64,000 bases of DNA from Kutzneria sp. 744 (lineage in GTDB: Bacteria; Actinomycetota; Actinomycetes; Mycobacteriales; Pseudonocardiaceae). This document shows, piece by piece, positions 45,463-54,274 of this stretch. A program made the translations under genes and the position numbers. The number at the start of each line of letters is the position of its first letter. Within the stretch, counting starts at the first letter, position 1. The stretch covers positions 4,064,124-4,128,123 of the forward strand of contig NZ_KK037166.1 of the NCBI RefSeq assembly GCF_000568255.1, given 5' to 3'. The notes under the pieces are model-generated. The model saw nothing but the letters and a program-made list of their open reading frames with translations. It did not search any database and was not told the DNA's origin.

Positions 45463-46244
45463 CCCGCCACCTTGACGGTGGTCGTGGCGCCCCAGATGGC
45501 CAGGCTGAGGAAGAAGTCCAGCATGCTCACGGCGACGATGGTCGTGCGCACCGCTTTCCCGACGGCGATGCCGACACCGGCCGGGCCGCCGGTCGCACGG
45601 TAGCCGAAGTAGCAGTGCACGAGCATCACGACCACGCTGAACACCAGCACCTTGCCGAACGAGTAGAGAACATCGTCGGGCGGCAGGAACAAAGCGAAGT
45701 AGTGGTCATAGGTGCCGGCCGACTGGCCGTAGAACACCACGGTTATCTCCCGCGACGCCAGGTACGAGCACAGCAAGCCGATGGCGTACAAGGGAACCAC
45801 GGCAACGAAGCCGGCGACCACCCTGGTGCTGACCAGATACGGCAGGCTCCGCACCGCGATCACCTCCAGCGCGTCCACCTCCTCGGCGATCCGCATCGCC
45901 CCCAGCTGGGCCGTGAAGCCGGAGCCGACCGTCGCCGACAACGCCAGCCCGGCCACCAGCGGCGCTATCTCCCGGGTGTTGAAGTAGGCCGACATGAAGC
46001 CGGAGAACGCCGCCACACCGATCTGGTTCAGCGCCGAATACCCTTGCAGGCCAACCACAACGCCGGTGAACACCGTCATGCCGACCATGACGCCCACGGT
46101 GCCGCCGATCACCGCCAGCGCGCCGGAGCCGAAGCCCACCTCGGCCAGCAGGCGGACGACCTCCTTGGAGTGCCGGCGAACAGCGAACGGGATGGCCGCC
46201 AGCGCGCGGAGGAAGAACAGGAGCTGATCGCCGAGCGCCTCCAT
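45459..46244 (-). CDS. yrbEB: YrbE-type permease, second subunit
   Basis: 261 residues. MlaE/YrbE permease with about five helices; the family's ATPase-coupling loop lies in AQLGAMRIAEEVDALEVIAV. Starts 58 bases after the first permease gene. Two YrbE proteins plus the Mkl ATPase form the ABC core of the lipid importer. Confidence 0.94.
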   Translation of the reverse strand: MEALGDQLLFFLRALAAIPFAVRRHSKEVVRLLAEVGFGSGALAVIGGTVGVMVGMTVFTGVVVGLQGYSALNQIGVAAFSGFMSAYFNTREIAPLVAGLALSATVGSGFTAQLGAMRIAEEVDALEVIAVRSLPYLVSTRVVAGFVAVVPLYAIGLLCSYLASREITVVFYGQSAGTYDHYFALFLPPDDVLYSFGKVLVFSVVVMLVHCYFGYRATGGPAGVGIAVGKAVRTTIVAVSMLDFFLSLAIWGATTTVKVAG

Positions 46245-46302
46245 CAGATCACCGCCGCCGCGACCGGAAGGACCGATGGCGGCCGAACGCCCACCCTCTT
46301 CA

Positions 46303-47052
46303 TCACATTCCCTTCGCCGGCACGATCCGCAGGTACACCGCGGTGATCACGGCATTGACCAGGAACAGCAGCAGGAACGTGATGACCACCGACTGGTTCA
46401 CCGAGTCGCCGACGCCCTTCGGGCCGCCGCGCGGGTGCAGCCCCCGGTAGGAGGCGACCACGCCGGCCAGGAAGCCGAAGATCATCGCCTTCAGCTCGCT
46501 CACCCAGAGGTCCGGCAGCTGGGCCAAGGCCGCGAAGCTCGCCACGTACGCGCCCGGGGTTCCGCCCTGCATCACCACGTTGAAGAAGTAGCCGCCGGCC
46601 ACCCCGACCACGCTCACCATTCCGTTCAGCAGCACGGCAACCGACGTGGCCGCCAGCACTCGCGGCACCACCAGCCGGTGCACGGGCGAGACCCCCAGCA
46701 CCTCCATGGCGTCGATCTCCTCGCGGATCGTCCGCGACCCCAGGTCCGCGCAGATGGCCGAGCCGCCCGCCCCGGCGATGATCAGCGTGGTGACGATCGG
46801 GCTGGCCTGCTGCACGACCGCGAGCACGCTGGCCGCTCCGTCGAACGATTCCGCGCCAATCTGCGAGGTGAGCGAGCCCAGCTCCAACCCGATCACCGCC
46901 CCGAACGGGATCGACACCAGCATCGAGGGCAGGATGGAAACGCTGGCCACGAACCAGAACTGCTCGACCAGCTCGCGGTACTGGAACGGGCGACGCAGCA
47001 GCTGTCGCAGAACCTCCAGGCCCAGCGCGAACATCTGCCCCACGGCGGTCAT
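46303..47052 (-). CDS. yrbEA: YrbE-type permease, first subunit
   Basis: 249 residues from ATG 47052, ATGA overlap with the ATPase stop. MlaE-type permease with the coupling loop SAICADLGSRTIREEIDAME and helices such as SVAVLLNGMVSVVGVAGGYF. A longer frame to 47481 is out-of-frame ATPase sequence and not real. Confidence 0.94.
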   Translation of the reverse strand: MTAVGQMFALGLEVLRQLLRRPFQYRELVEQFWFVASVSILPSMLVSIPFGAVIGLELGSLTSQIGAESFDGAASVLAVVQQASPIVTTLIIAGAGGSAICADLGSRTIREEIDAMEVLGVSPVHRLVVPRVLAATSVAVLLNGMVSVVGVAGGYFFNVVMQGGTPGAYVASFAALAQLPDLWVSELKAMIFGFLAGVVASYRGLHPRGGPKGVGDSVNQSVVITFLLLFLVNAVITAVYLRIVPAKGM

Positions 47053-47969
47053 CTGGGCACGCTCCCGACCGCCAGCATCGCCCGTACCCGTTCCTGACGA
47101 CGGCGTACCGCTTGGCGCACCGGCAATCCCGGGCTCGGCTCCAGTTGCGGGACGATCTCCGGCAGCGTCCGGGTCCACGTTCCCTCGGCGGCGGCGAGCA
47201 CGGCGTCCTTCTCCTCGCTCATGCCGATCGGGCCGTGGCGGTGGCCGCCGAGGAACTGGGCGATGACGGGTTCCTCGCTGGTCAGCAGGATCTCGCGGGG
47301 ACCGAAGCCGACCAGGCGGCGGCGGTAGAGCATGCCGAGGTTGTCGGGCACGGTCCTGGCCACGCTGATGTTGTGGGTGACGATGAGGATCGTGGCGTCG
47401 ATCTGCGCGTTCAGGTCGACCAGCAGCTGGCTGAGGTAGGCGGTGCGGACCGGGTCGAGTCCGGAGTCGGGTTCGTCGCACAGGATGATCTCCGGGTCTC
47501 CCACCAGGGCACGGGCCAGGCCGGCGCGTTTGCGCATGCCGCCGGAGATCTCACCGGGCAGCTTGTGCTCGGCCCCGGCCAGGCCGACGAGCTCCATCTT
47601 GTCGTGGACCACCCGTCGGATCTCGGCTTCGGTGCGGCGGGTGTGCTCCCGCAGCGGGAACGCGATGTTGTCGTACACGGTAATCGAGCCGAACAGCGCA
47701 CCGTCCTGGAACAGCACGCCGAACAGCTTGCGCAGCTGGTAGCGCTCGGATTCGGTGCAGCGGCACAGATCCACGCCGTTGACCATGATCCGCCCGTGCT
47801 CCGGCCGCAGCAGGCCGACCAAACACTTGAGGAACACGGACTTCCCGGTGCCCGACGGTCCCAACAGGACACTGAGCTCGCCGGCCGGCAGGGTCATCGA
47901 CACGTCCTGCCAGATGGTCTGGCGGCCGAAGGACTTCGACAGCCCCTGCACGTCGATCTGCACGCCCAT
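47049..47969 (-). CDS. mkl: Mce-system ABC ATPase (MceG/Mkl)
   Basis: 306 residues from ATG 47969, one-base overlap with the upstream stop. Walker A GPSGTGKS, Q-loop VLFQDGALFGS, ABC signature ISGGMRKRAGLARAL, Walker B IILCDEPDSGLDPV and the H-loop VTHN are intact. The C-terminal extension (HRHGPIGMSEEKDAVLAAAE and beyond) is typical of actinobacterial MceG. In mycobacteria mceG sits away from the mce loci; here it is inside the operon, as in some other actinomycetes. Confidence 0.95.
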   Translation of the reverse strand: MGVQIDVQGLSKSFGRQTIWQDVSMTLPAGELSVLLGPSGTGKSVFLKCLVGLLRPEHGRIMVNGVDLCRCTESERYQLRKLFGVLFQDGALFGSITVYDNIAFPLREHTRRTEAEIRRVVHDKMELVGLAGAEHKLPGEISGGMRKRAGLARALVGDPEIILCDEPDSGLDPVRTAYLSQLLVDLNAQIDATILIVTHNISVARTVPDNLGMLYRRRLVGFGPREILLTSEEPVIAQFLGGHRHGPIGMSEEKDAVLAAAEGTWTRTLPEIVPQLEPSPGLPVRQAVRRRQERVRAMLAVGSVPR

Positions 47970-48625
47970 CAGCGCTCCTCGCAGGTCGCGGTGCCGCCGC
48001 AGAGGAACGTCAGCATCGTGCGCAACGTGTTGCCGGGGCCGGAGACGAGGCCGGTGAACAGCGGATCGAGGTTCTCGGTGACGCCGCAGTGGTGGAACGG
48101 CGGGATGACGAAGGCGCCGGAGATCGTGCCGGTGGACAGCGGGCTGGTGAACGGCCCGCTCTGCACGATCGCCACCTCGTCGGTGCGGCAGTTGGGGCCC
48201 ACGGCCAGCGGCACCCCGTGCACCTTGGTGTTGCTCAGCGCAAAGGTCAGGCGGGTGGTCGCGGTCAGGGTTCCGTTCAGCAGCACGGATTCCACCGGGG
48301 CGGTGGAGGTCACGGTGATCGTCGCCGTGGCCGGCATGAAGCTGAAGGCGACGAAGTAGCTGTCGGCCGGCGGCAGCGCCAGATCGCCGGTGATCTCCAC
48401 CCGCAGCGGGTTGCTGCCCGGCACGATCACGAACTGCCCGTCCAGCCGCCCCGGCCCGACAACGAGGTCCGAACCCAGCTTGGCCACCCGGGTCGTGGTG
48501 TCCACGCGATAGTGCACGGGCATCGGCGGATTGTCGGTGGCCGGAGCCGGAGCCCCACCGGCCGAGGGGCCCGTGCCGAGTGCGCAGCCGATCAGGAAGG
48601 CCAGCGCCAACCACCGCTTAACCAT
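47969..48625 (-). CDS. Secreted protein at the head of the mce operon
   Basis: 218 residues. Signal peptide MVKRWLALAFLIGCALGTGP; Cys14 is not followed by a convincing lipobox context, so secretion rather than lipidation is favoured. The mature part is beta-rich (YFVAFSFMPATATITVTSTA) with three further Cys, and ends FTGLVSGPGNTLRTMLTFLC. That ending and the preceding HHCGVTEN resemble the C-terminus of the secreted protein at 51397. It overlaps mkl by one base, so it is the first gene of the operon; its role there is unknown. Confidence 0.75.
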   Translation of the reverse strand: MVKRWLALAFLIGCALGTGPSAGGAPAPATDNPPMPVHYRVDTTTRVAKLGSDLVVGPGRLDGQFVIVPGSNPLRVEITGDLALPPADSYFVAFSFMPATATITVTSTAPVESVLLNGTLTATTRLTFALSNTKVHGVPLAVGPNCRTDEVAIVQSGPFTSPLSTGTISGAFVIPPFHHCGVTENLDPLFTGLVSGPGNTLRTMLTFLCGGTATCEER

Positions 48626-48660
48626 GAATTTCCCATCGACGAGAAATTGACTGCCGCCGG

Positions 48661-48689
48661 ACGCTACTCACGGGTAGGCAGCCCGACAA
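48661..48689 (-). promoter_or_regulatory. Candidate mce operon promoter
   Basis: On the minus strand TTGTCG, 17 bp, TAGCGT, ending 36 bases upstream of the secreted-protein start. The region also holds two copies of CGAGAAATTG about 60 bases apart, possibly regulator sites. Confidence 0.45.
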
Positions 48690-48756
48690 GGAATTCCCCG
48701 CCGGCCCCGAGAAATTGTCAAGCCGATACAAATTCCACGTCGTGGCCACTACGAAC

Positions 48757-49236
48757 TCAACAGCCGATGGCCTTGTCGAAGGCCCGGTCGAGGGCGGTGT
48801 TCTGGCGCAGGGTGGCCTTGGGATCGCCGGCGTCGGCCAGTCCGGCCATGCCGGCGTTGACGTCGGCGACGGCCTGCTGGAGGGAGCCCGTGTCCCCGGG
48901 CCGGACCTGGCCCAAGCGGGATCTGGCCTGACGCAACGACTCCTGCGCGGCGTCGAGGGTGGCTAGGGCGCGCGCGACAGTCGGCCCGGCGTTGGGGACG
49001 GGCGGCGGGCCGGCGGCCCGGATGGCCGCGGCCTCCTTGGTGAGGGCACCGGCGAGCGTGTCGACGAAGGCCCCGAGGTCGGCGGCGGTCTCCTGCGGGG
49101 CCACGGTGATCTGCGGCGTGGCGGCGCAAACCTTTGCCGCCCAGGCGATCGCGGGGGCATCCGGGTCGGGGGCCGGCGGTGGGGCGGCGCAAGCGGCGAT
49201 CAGGAACAGGCTGAGCAGCGGCGCGAGGCGAATCAT
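48757..49236 (-). CDS. Small Ala-rich lipoprotein
   Basis: 159 residues from ATG 49236. Lipoprotein signal MIRLAPLLSLFLIAACAAPP with lipobox IAAC. The mature part is Pro-rich then helical (VDTLAGALTKEAAAIRAAGP, LRQARSRLGQVRPG) and ends in KAIGC; an internal Cys (AKVCAATPQ) may pair with the last. Function unknown; such proteins are common in actinomycetes. Possibly cotranscribed with the beta-propeller lipoprotein upstream (72-base gap). Confidence 0.75.
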   Translation of the reverse strand: MIRLAPLLSLFLIAACAAPPPAPDPDAPAIAWAAKVCAATPQITVAPQETAADLGAFVDTLAGALTKEAAAIRAAGPPPVPNAGPTVARALATLDAAQESLRQARSRLGQVRPGDTGSLQQAVADVNAGMAGLADAGDPKATLRQNTALDRAFDKAIGC

Positions 49237-49307
49237 CCACGCAGGGTCATCCCGGCTCGCGGCACCAGACAAGGCACACCACGGAATTTGTCACTGGCGC
49301 ACAGTTT

Positions 49308-50453
49308 CTAGCCGATGGCGGTGAGAAGTCCGTTGCGGGAGCCTACGATCAACGCGCCGTCGGCCGAGAGCGCCGGATAGGAGTCGACCGGCCCGCCGAC
49401 GTTCACGTCGAACAGGGTGCCGCCGTCCGGGGCCAGCCCGTAGACGTGCCCGGTCTGGGTGGCGTAGTACAGGCGATAGGCCCGGTCGAGGACGGTGGAA
49501 CTCCAGATCTCCGCGCCGTTGAGCCGATACGACTTGACCACGGAGCCGGTGCGGACGTCGAAGGCGGTGACCGTGCCGCCATGATCGCCGACGTAGGCCA
49601 GGCCAGTGGTGGTGATGACCGGTGAGGAGTAGGTGATGAACCGGGGCGCGCTCCACGCCTGGGAGCCGTCCGGATGGTAGGCCCACTCGTGAGAACCGTT
49701 GGTGCCCAACAACACCGTGCCGTCCGGAGCGAGCCCGGCGGAGACCTCGGTGATGTCGTCGTGCGGGTCGCGGTGCCACACCACCGCCCCATTGGCGTCG
49801 ACGGCGGTGACGCCAGAGTCGGCGGTGGTGTAGACCCGCGATCCATCGGTGACGACGGAACCATAGGAGGTGCCGCCGACACTGACCGTCCACAGCAGAC
49901 TGTGCGAACGGACGTCGAGGGCGCTGACGTGGCCGGAGAGGTCGCCGACGTAGATCCGGTTGCCGTCGACGGAGGCCGGTGAGGTCGGGGTGCCGGGCAG
50001 CGCGGCCGACCACAGCAGCGCACCGGATGGAGACAGAACCAACAGCCGTGGACCCGGAAGCGGCCACACGATGTCGCCGCTGGGCAGCACCAGCGGCGAC
50101 ACGGAGAGGTCCCCGCCGCCGGTGTAGTGCGAGTCGTACGTCCACCGGTCCTCGCCGCTGACGGGGTCGATGGCGTGCAGGATCCCGGCCGTGGACGAGG
50201 CGTAGACGGCGCCGCCGGGCCCGATCACCGGCCCGGGCGTGACGGCGCCTTCCAGATGTCGTTGCCACCGCACGACGCCGCGCACAGGGCCGTCCGATGT
50301 GGACGAACCGCTGTGGCGGGCATCGTGCAGCGCAGAGGGCCAGGGAGCCCACGTGGCGGCGCCCGGCGACTGCGAGGGGAGCGCAGTCGCCATCGGTGCG
50401 GCGCAGCCACCGACGAGCAGCAAAGCCATGGCCAGCAGCAACTTCCGCACCAC
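49308..50453 (-). CDS. PQQ-like beta-propeller lipoprotein
   Basis: 381 residues from GTG 50453 (the next codon is also GTG). Lipobox in LLLAMALLLVGGCAAPM. The rest is a WD/PQQ-type propeller of repeated blades, e.g. GGAVYASSTAGILHAIDPVS, GNRIYVGDLSGHVSALDVRS, TTGLAYVGDHGGTVTAFDVR. Blade motifs resemble BamB/PQQ-repeat scaffolds, not dehydrogenases, and no PQQ ligands are seen. It probably serves as an extracytoplasmic binding scaffold. Confidence 0.85.
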   Translation of the reverse strand: MVRKLLLAMALLLVGGCAAPMATALPSQSPGAATWAPWPSALHDARHSGSSTSDGPVRGVVRWQRHLEGAVTPGPVIGPGGAVYASSTAGILHAIDPVSGEDRWTYDSHYTGGGDLSVSPLVLPSGDIVWPLPGPRLLVLSPSGALLWSAALPGTPTSPASVDGNRIYVGDLSGHVSALDVRSHSLLWTVSVGGTSYGSVVTDGSRVYTTADSGVTAVDANGAVVWHRDPHDDITEVSAGLAPDGTVLLGTNGSHEWAYHPDGSQAWSAPRFITYSSPVITTTGLAYVGDHGGTVTAFDVRTGSVVKSYRLNGAEIWSSTVLDRAYRLYYATQTGHVYGLAPDGGTLFDVNVGGPVDSYPALSADGALIVGSRNGLLTAIG

Positions 50454-50497
50454 ACCACCGTAGCCGCACGGTGGCCCGGAAAACCCTTACGGAAGCA

Positions 50498-51232
50498 CTA
50501 CGAGAAGTGCGTGGCCGGCCGCTCCAGCTCGACACCGTCCACGAAGATGTCGACCTTCTCGTTGTAGAAGGCGACCATGCCGGCGATGGGCAGCAACTGC
50601 CGGGTCGGGAAGTCGTAGCACCAGGCCAGATCCGGGTGCACCCCGGACCCGGTCCGCACCGACCAGTACCCGGTGGTCCGCCCCTTGTACGGGCAGGCGG
50701 TCTCGGTCGACGACGGCACCAGGTGGGCGAAGTCCACCTCGGTGCGGTTGAGGTAGTAGCGCGTGGGCAGCCCCGTCTCGAAGACCATCACCGGCGACGA
50801 GGACTCGGCCAGCACCACGCCGTCCAGCTCGACCCGGACGGTGCGGGTGGACCGCAGCGCGTCGACCCGGGTGTACGGGTTGCGGGGGTGGACGAAGATC
50901 TCCTCGTCCTCCTCGAACCAGGAATCCAGGGCGTCCCAGTCGAACTTGACCAGGCCGTCGGAGAACACGTGGGCGGCGCCGGGCTTTCCGGGCAGCCCGT
51001 GCCGGCGAGCGAGGCCGTGCCGCAGGTGCTGCTCGCGGTCCTCGTCCACGAGCAGCGAGGTGTCGATGTCGGCCAGCGGGATGTAGTACTGGGGATAGAA
51101 CGGCCATTCCCAGACGTAGCGGGCGTTCGTGGTGTCGAAGACCGTCCGGCCGCCGAGGACGGCTCGAACCCGTCGCGGCACGGGCTCGCTGTGGCCGGCC
51201 TGCACCGGCGCCGAGGGGTAGTCGTGCGTCAC
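50498..51232 (-). CDS. DUF427 domain protein (two repeats)
   Basis: 244 residues from GTG 51232. Two DUF427 modules: residues about 20-110 (VRAVLGGRTVFDTTNARYVW) and about 140-240 (VRVELDGVVLAESSSPVMVF, then YYLNRTEVDFAHLVPSSTET and CPYKGRTTGYWSVRTG). The PYKG motif is the family hallmark. Biochemical role unknown. No signal peptide. It is divergent from the secreted protein at 51397. Confidence 0.88.
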   Translation of the reverse strand: MTHDYPSAPVQAGHSEPVPRRVRAVLGGRTVFDTTNARYVWEWPFYPQYYIPLADIDTSLLVDEDREQHLRHGLARRHGLPGKPGAAHVFSDGLVKFDWDALDSWFEEDEEIFVHPRNPYTRVDALRSTRTVRVELDGVVLAESSSPVMVFETGLPTRYYLNRTEVDFAHLVPSSTETACPYKGRTTGYWSVRTGSGVHPDLAWCYDFPTRQLLPIAGMVAFYNEKVDIFVDGVELERPATHFS

Positions 51233-51368
51233 GACAGGAGCCTAGGTTCTTGTCACGGCGTGAGCAATTCCGCACCGGGCAAACCTGTCAGCGGGCCGCA
51301 ACTTTCACAGCCGTTCTTGCCGACCAGGAACGCCCTCATTAGCTTCGGGCGAACGCGTTCTCCAATCG

Positions 51369-51382
51369 CGTGTGAACACACG
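51369..51382. promoter_or_regulatory. Palindrome upstream of the secreted DUF6801-like gene
   Basis: CGTGTG, AA, CACACG: perfect 6-bp arms, 14 bases before the GTG start and covering the likely leader just ahead of the AAGAAGGA ribosome site. Binding here would block expression. Confidence 0.5.
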
Positions 51383-51396
51383 AAAGAAGGACGGCT

Positions 51397-52626
51397 GTGA
51401 ATCATCGAACATTGGGGGTGGCCACGGCGGCCGCGCTCGTGCTGACGGGCCTTGCCGTCGGCGCGGGCGTGTCGTCGGCCGCATCCACCCCGGTGGACAA
51501 GACGCTGGCGTTCACGTGTCCCTTCCCGCTGATCGGCAACCAGACGCTCAACGTCCGGATCCAGGCGAGCATGGCCGCGCCGGCCACGGTGGGCGGCGAT
51601 CTCGTGACGACGGATTTCTCGGCCACGGCAACGGTTCCGCCCACCGCCACGCAGGGGCTGGCGTTGGTCGGGGCCAAGACGATCGAGGGCTCCGCGCAGG
51701 CCGGCGTGACGCTGAACGAGGCCGGCACGCCGCTGGACATCACCATTCCCGGCCTGGTGATCCCGTCGACGCCGGTGCCGGACTCCGGCGCCTTCGACAC
51801 GGTGGCCTCCGGCCCGGTGCCGACGGCGACGATCACCAAGGCCGGCACCACGACCGTGACGGTCGGCGGTTTCTCCACCACGCTCACGCCGAAGAAGGCC
51901 GACGGCACACCGACCGGCCTCGGCACCTTCACCTCGGACTGCACGCTCAACCCGGGCCAGGACGCGCAGCTGATCAGCTTCCAGGTCGCTGACGGCCCGC
52001 CGCCGACCACGACCACCACCCCGCCCCCGACGACCACGACCACGACAACTCCCCCGCCCGCCACCACAACCACGACGACCACAACGACGAAGCCCACGAC
52101 CACGACCACCGCGGCCCCCGGCACCATCACCTACAGCTACGCGATCAAGGGCAGCTCGGAGATCAAGCGCCTGCACGGCACGGTGCCGATCCGCGGCGGC
52201 ATCACCGCCAAGCTCGACCTGGGCACCAGCAGGTACACCGCCGATCTGGCCCTGGACCCGACCAGCGCCCGGTTCGCCATGTTCGGCTTCATCCCGGTCA
52301 CCACCAAGATCGCCTTCCAGCCCCAGGGCCCGACCACCGGCGCGGTGGCCAACGGCGCACTGGACGCGACCTCGAAGCTGACCGTGAAGATGCCGCAGAT
52401 CAGCGTGTTCGGCCTGCCGATCAGCCGGTCCGCGGCCTGCGGCACCAGCCGGCCGTCGGTGGTCAAGATGACCTCCGGCCCCGGCTTCGACGTGCTCAAG
52501 GGCGGCACCCTGGCCGGCGACTACGCCCTCGCCCCGCTCACCGGCTGCGGCCCGTTCACCCCGTTCATCAGCGCACTGGCCACCGGCCCCGGCAACACGA
52601 TCGATCTCACCCTGAAAGCGAGTTGA
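51397..52626 (+). CDS. Secreted two-domain protein with Pro/Thr linker (DUF6801-like)
   Basis: 409 residues from GTG 51397 (AAGAAGGA upstream). Signal peptide cleaved near VSSAAS. Domain 1 (about 33-195) begins LAFTCPFPLIGNQTLNVRIQ and contains ATQGLALVGAKTIEGSAQAG, typical of DUF6801. A Thr/Pro linker of about 45 residues (about 205-248) follows, then a second beta-rich domain ending ALATGPGNTIDLTLKAS. The C-terminal domain resembles the secreted protein at the head of the mce operon (48625-47969). Surface-located, function unknown. A terminator hairpin follows. Confidence 0.82.
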   Translation: MNHRTLGVATAAALVLTGLAVGAGVSSAASTPVDKTLAFTCPFPLIGNQTLNVRIQASMAAPATVGGDLVTTDFSATATVPPTATQGLALVGAKTIEGSAQAGVTLNEAGTPLDITIPGLVIPSTPVPDSGAFDTVASGPVPTATITKAGTTTVTVGGFSTTLTPKKADGTPTGLGTFTSDCTLNPGQDAQLISFQVADGPPPTTTTTPPPTTTTTTTPPPATTTTTTTTTKPTTTTTAAPGTITYSYAIKGSSEIKRLHGTVPIRGGITAKLDLGTSRYTADLALDPTSARFAMFGFIPVTTKIAFQPQGPTTGAVANGALDATSKLTVKMPQISVFGLPISRSAACGTSRPSVVKMTSGPGFDVLKGGTLAGDYALAPLTGCGPFTPFISALATGPGNTIDLTLKAS

Positions 52627-52631
52627 GCACG

Positions 52632-52660
52632 AGGGAGGGCCGCCGTCGGCGGCCTTCCCT
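52632..52660 (+). terminator. Hairpin terminator after the secreted protein gene
   Basis: 13-bp stem with one G-T wobble (52632-52644 with 52648-52660) and a 3-base loop, 5 bases past the stop. Confidence 0.75.
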
Positions 52661-52749
52661 GTCAGCCCCATATAAATTCCCGCCGAAACATGCTCCATTC
52701 GTGACAAGAATTCAGAATCTTTTTGACACGCGACCGTATCGTCGAGGCC

Positions 52750-53898
52750 ATGACGGCTGTCCGCAATGACGCGAACCAGCTGTGGGCCCGGCTGCCCAGC
52801 CATCTCGGGGCCCGCTTCCGACCCTATGCCGGCCGACTGGCCCGCGAGGTCGTGCACGAGATCCAGCGGTCCGTGCCGGCGTATGCCCGGCCGCTGCGCG
52901 GGAAATTCGGCCAGGTGCTGGTGGGCGGGGTGGAGCGGGCGATCGTGCACTGCTTCGACAGCGTCGGCAATCCCCAGGTGTCGTCCCAGGAGTGGACGGC
53001 CTGGTTCCGCTACGTCGGCCGGGTGGAGTTCACCGAGGGCCGCACCACCGAGTCGATGCAGACGGCGGTCCGGGTCGGGGCCCGCGCCGCCTGGCGCAAC
53101 CTGTCCAAGGCCGGCCGCGAGCTCGGCATCCCGCCGGAGGTGCTGCTGCTCACCGCGGAGGCGATCTTCGCCTACGTCGACGAGCTGTGCCGAGTGGCCG
53201 TCGAGGGCTACGCGGACGCGCAGCGCCGGGCCGAGGCCGGCGACGGGCGCCAGCGGGCGGAGCTGCTGCGACTGATCCTCGCCGACCCGCCGAGCCCTAC
53301 GGAATCGATTGAGGCTCAGGCGATCGCCGCCGACTGGCCGCTCCCGGCCCAGGCCGCCATGATCGCCCTGGCCGATGACACGCCCGCGCCTCACGCCCCG
53401 GACTGCCTCACCGACGGCGGCTGCATCCTCGCCGCCGATCCGGACCGAACCGTCCGCTTGCTGGCCCGCAGCTTGACCCTCCCGCTGGCGCTGGCGATTG
53501 GCCCGACCGTGCCGCTGAGCCAGGCGCGGCAGTCGCTGAAGCTGGCGCGCCGGGCCGTGGCGCTGGCGAAACGGGGCGTCATCGACGGTCCGATCGTCCG
53601 ATGTGACGACCACCTGCTCACGCTGCTGTGCCACGCCGACGAGTTCCTGCTCGACGAGCTCGGCCGCCGCAGCCTCGCCCCGTTCGACGACCTCACGGCC
53701 AAGCAGCGCGAGCGGCTGAAGGCCACGCTGCTGGCCTGGCTGGACACACGCGGTGGCGTCAACGACATCGCCGCGCGGCTCAGCGTGCACCCGCAGACCG
53801 TCCGCTACCGCATGCACCAGATCGACCAGCTCGTCGGCGACCGCATCCACGACCCGGTCCGCCGGCTGGAACTGGAGATCGCGCTGCGGCATCGTTGA
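52750..53898 (+). CDS. PucR/CdaR-type transcriptional regulator
   Basis: 382 residues from ATG 52750 with GAGG upstream; a TTG at 52723 is less likely. The long N-terminal all-helical region (residues 1-180) is typical of actinomycete PucR-type proteins. The C-terminal HTH_30 domain is LKATLLAWLDTRGGVNDIAA followed by RLSVHPQTVRYRMHQIDQLV. No GGDEF-like or sugar-acid sensor motif stands out. The thioesterase gene starts 4 bases later, so the two form an operon. Confidence 0.85.
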   Translation: MTAVRNDANQLWARLPSHLGARFRPYAGRLAREVVHEIQRSVPAYARPLRGKFGQVLVGGVERAIVHCFDSVGNPQVSSQEWTAWFRYVGRVEFTEGRTTESMQTAVRVGARAAWRNLSKAGRELGIPPEVLLLTAEAIFAYVDELCRVAVEGYADAQRRAEAGDGRQRAELLRLILADPPSPTESIEAQAIAADWPLPAQAAMIALADDTPAPHAPDCLTDGGCILAADPDRTVRLLARSLTLPLALAIGPTVPLSQARQSLKLARRAVALAKRGVIDGPIVRCDDHLLTLLCHADEFLLDELGRRSLAPFDDLTAKQRERLKATLLAWLDTRGGVNDIAARLSVHPQTVRYRMHQIDQLVGDRIHDPVRRLELEIALRHR

Positions 53899-53902
53899 CC
53901 GG

Positions 53903-54274
53903 GTGTACGACCGCGACCACGCCAGCAAGGCCCTGGGCATCGTCATCCGTCAGGACGAGCCCGGCGCCGCCACCGCGACCATGACCGTCACCGAGCAGAT
54001 GCTCAACGGCCACGACATCGTCCATGGCGGTTACGTGTTCCTGCTCGCCGACACCGCGTTCGCCTATGCGTGCAACAGCTACGGGCCCGTCACCGTCGCC
54101 CAGTCGGGTCAGGTGACCTTCCTGCGGCCGGCCGTGCTGGGGGACGAACTCGTCGCAAGGGCGACCGAACGCGATCGTTTTGGCCGAAACGGCATCTACG
54201 ACGTGACGGTCAGCCGAACGGACGGTGTCGTCATCGCGGAGTTTCGCGGGCAGAGCCGACAGACTGGGAGCTGA
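53903..54274 (+). CDS. paaI: PaaI-type hotdog-fold thioesterase
   Basis: 123 residues from GTG 53903. The N-terminus VYDRDHASKALGIVIRQDEP and the catalytic block LNGHDIVHGGYVFLLADTAF (HGG motif with active-site Asp) match phenylacetate-type PaaI thioesterases. It cleaves aryl- or acyl-CoA esters in the cytosol; no other paa genes are present. It lies 4 bases after the PucR-type gene. The last 44 bases overlap the convergent glycosyltransferase gene. Confidence 0.88.
   Translation: MYDRDHASKALGIVIRQDEPGAATATMTVTEQMLNGHDIVHGGYVFLLADTAFAYACNSYGPVTVAQSGQVTFLRPAVLGDELVARATERDRFGRNGIYDVTVSRTDGVVIAEFRGQSRQTGS

Noticed and set aside
47049..48614. 521-codon ORF fusing the secreted protein region to the Mkl ATPase
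   Set aside because: The part before 47969 is the wrong frame of the secreted protein gene. The ATPase has its own ATG in a one-base overlap.
52000..52120. Similar ACC-rich repeat at the second secreted protein
   Set aside because: Pro/Thr linker codons, not a DNA repeat array.
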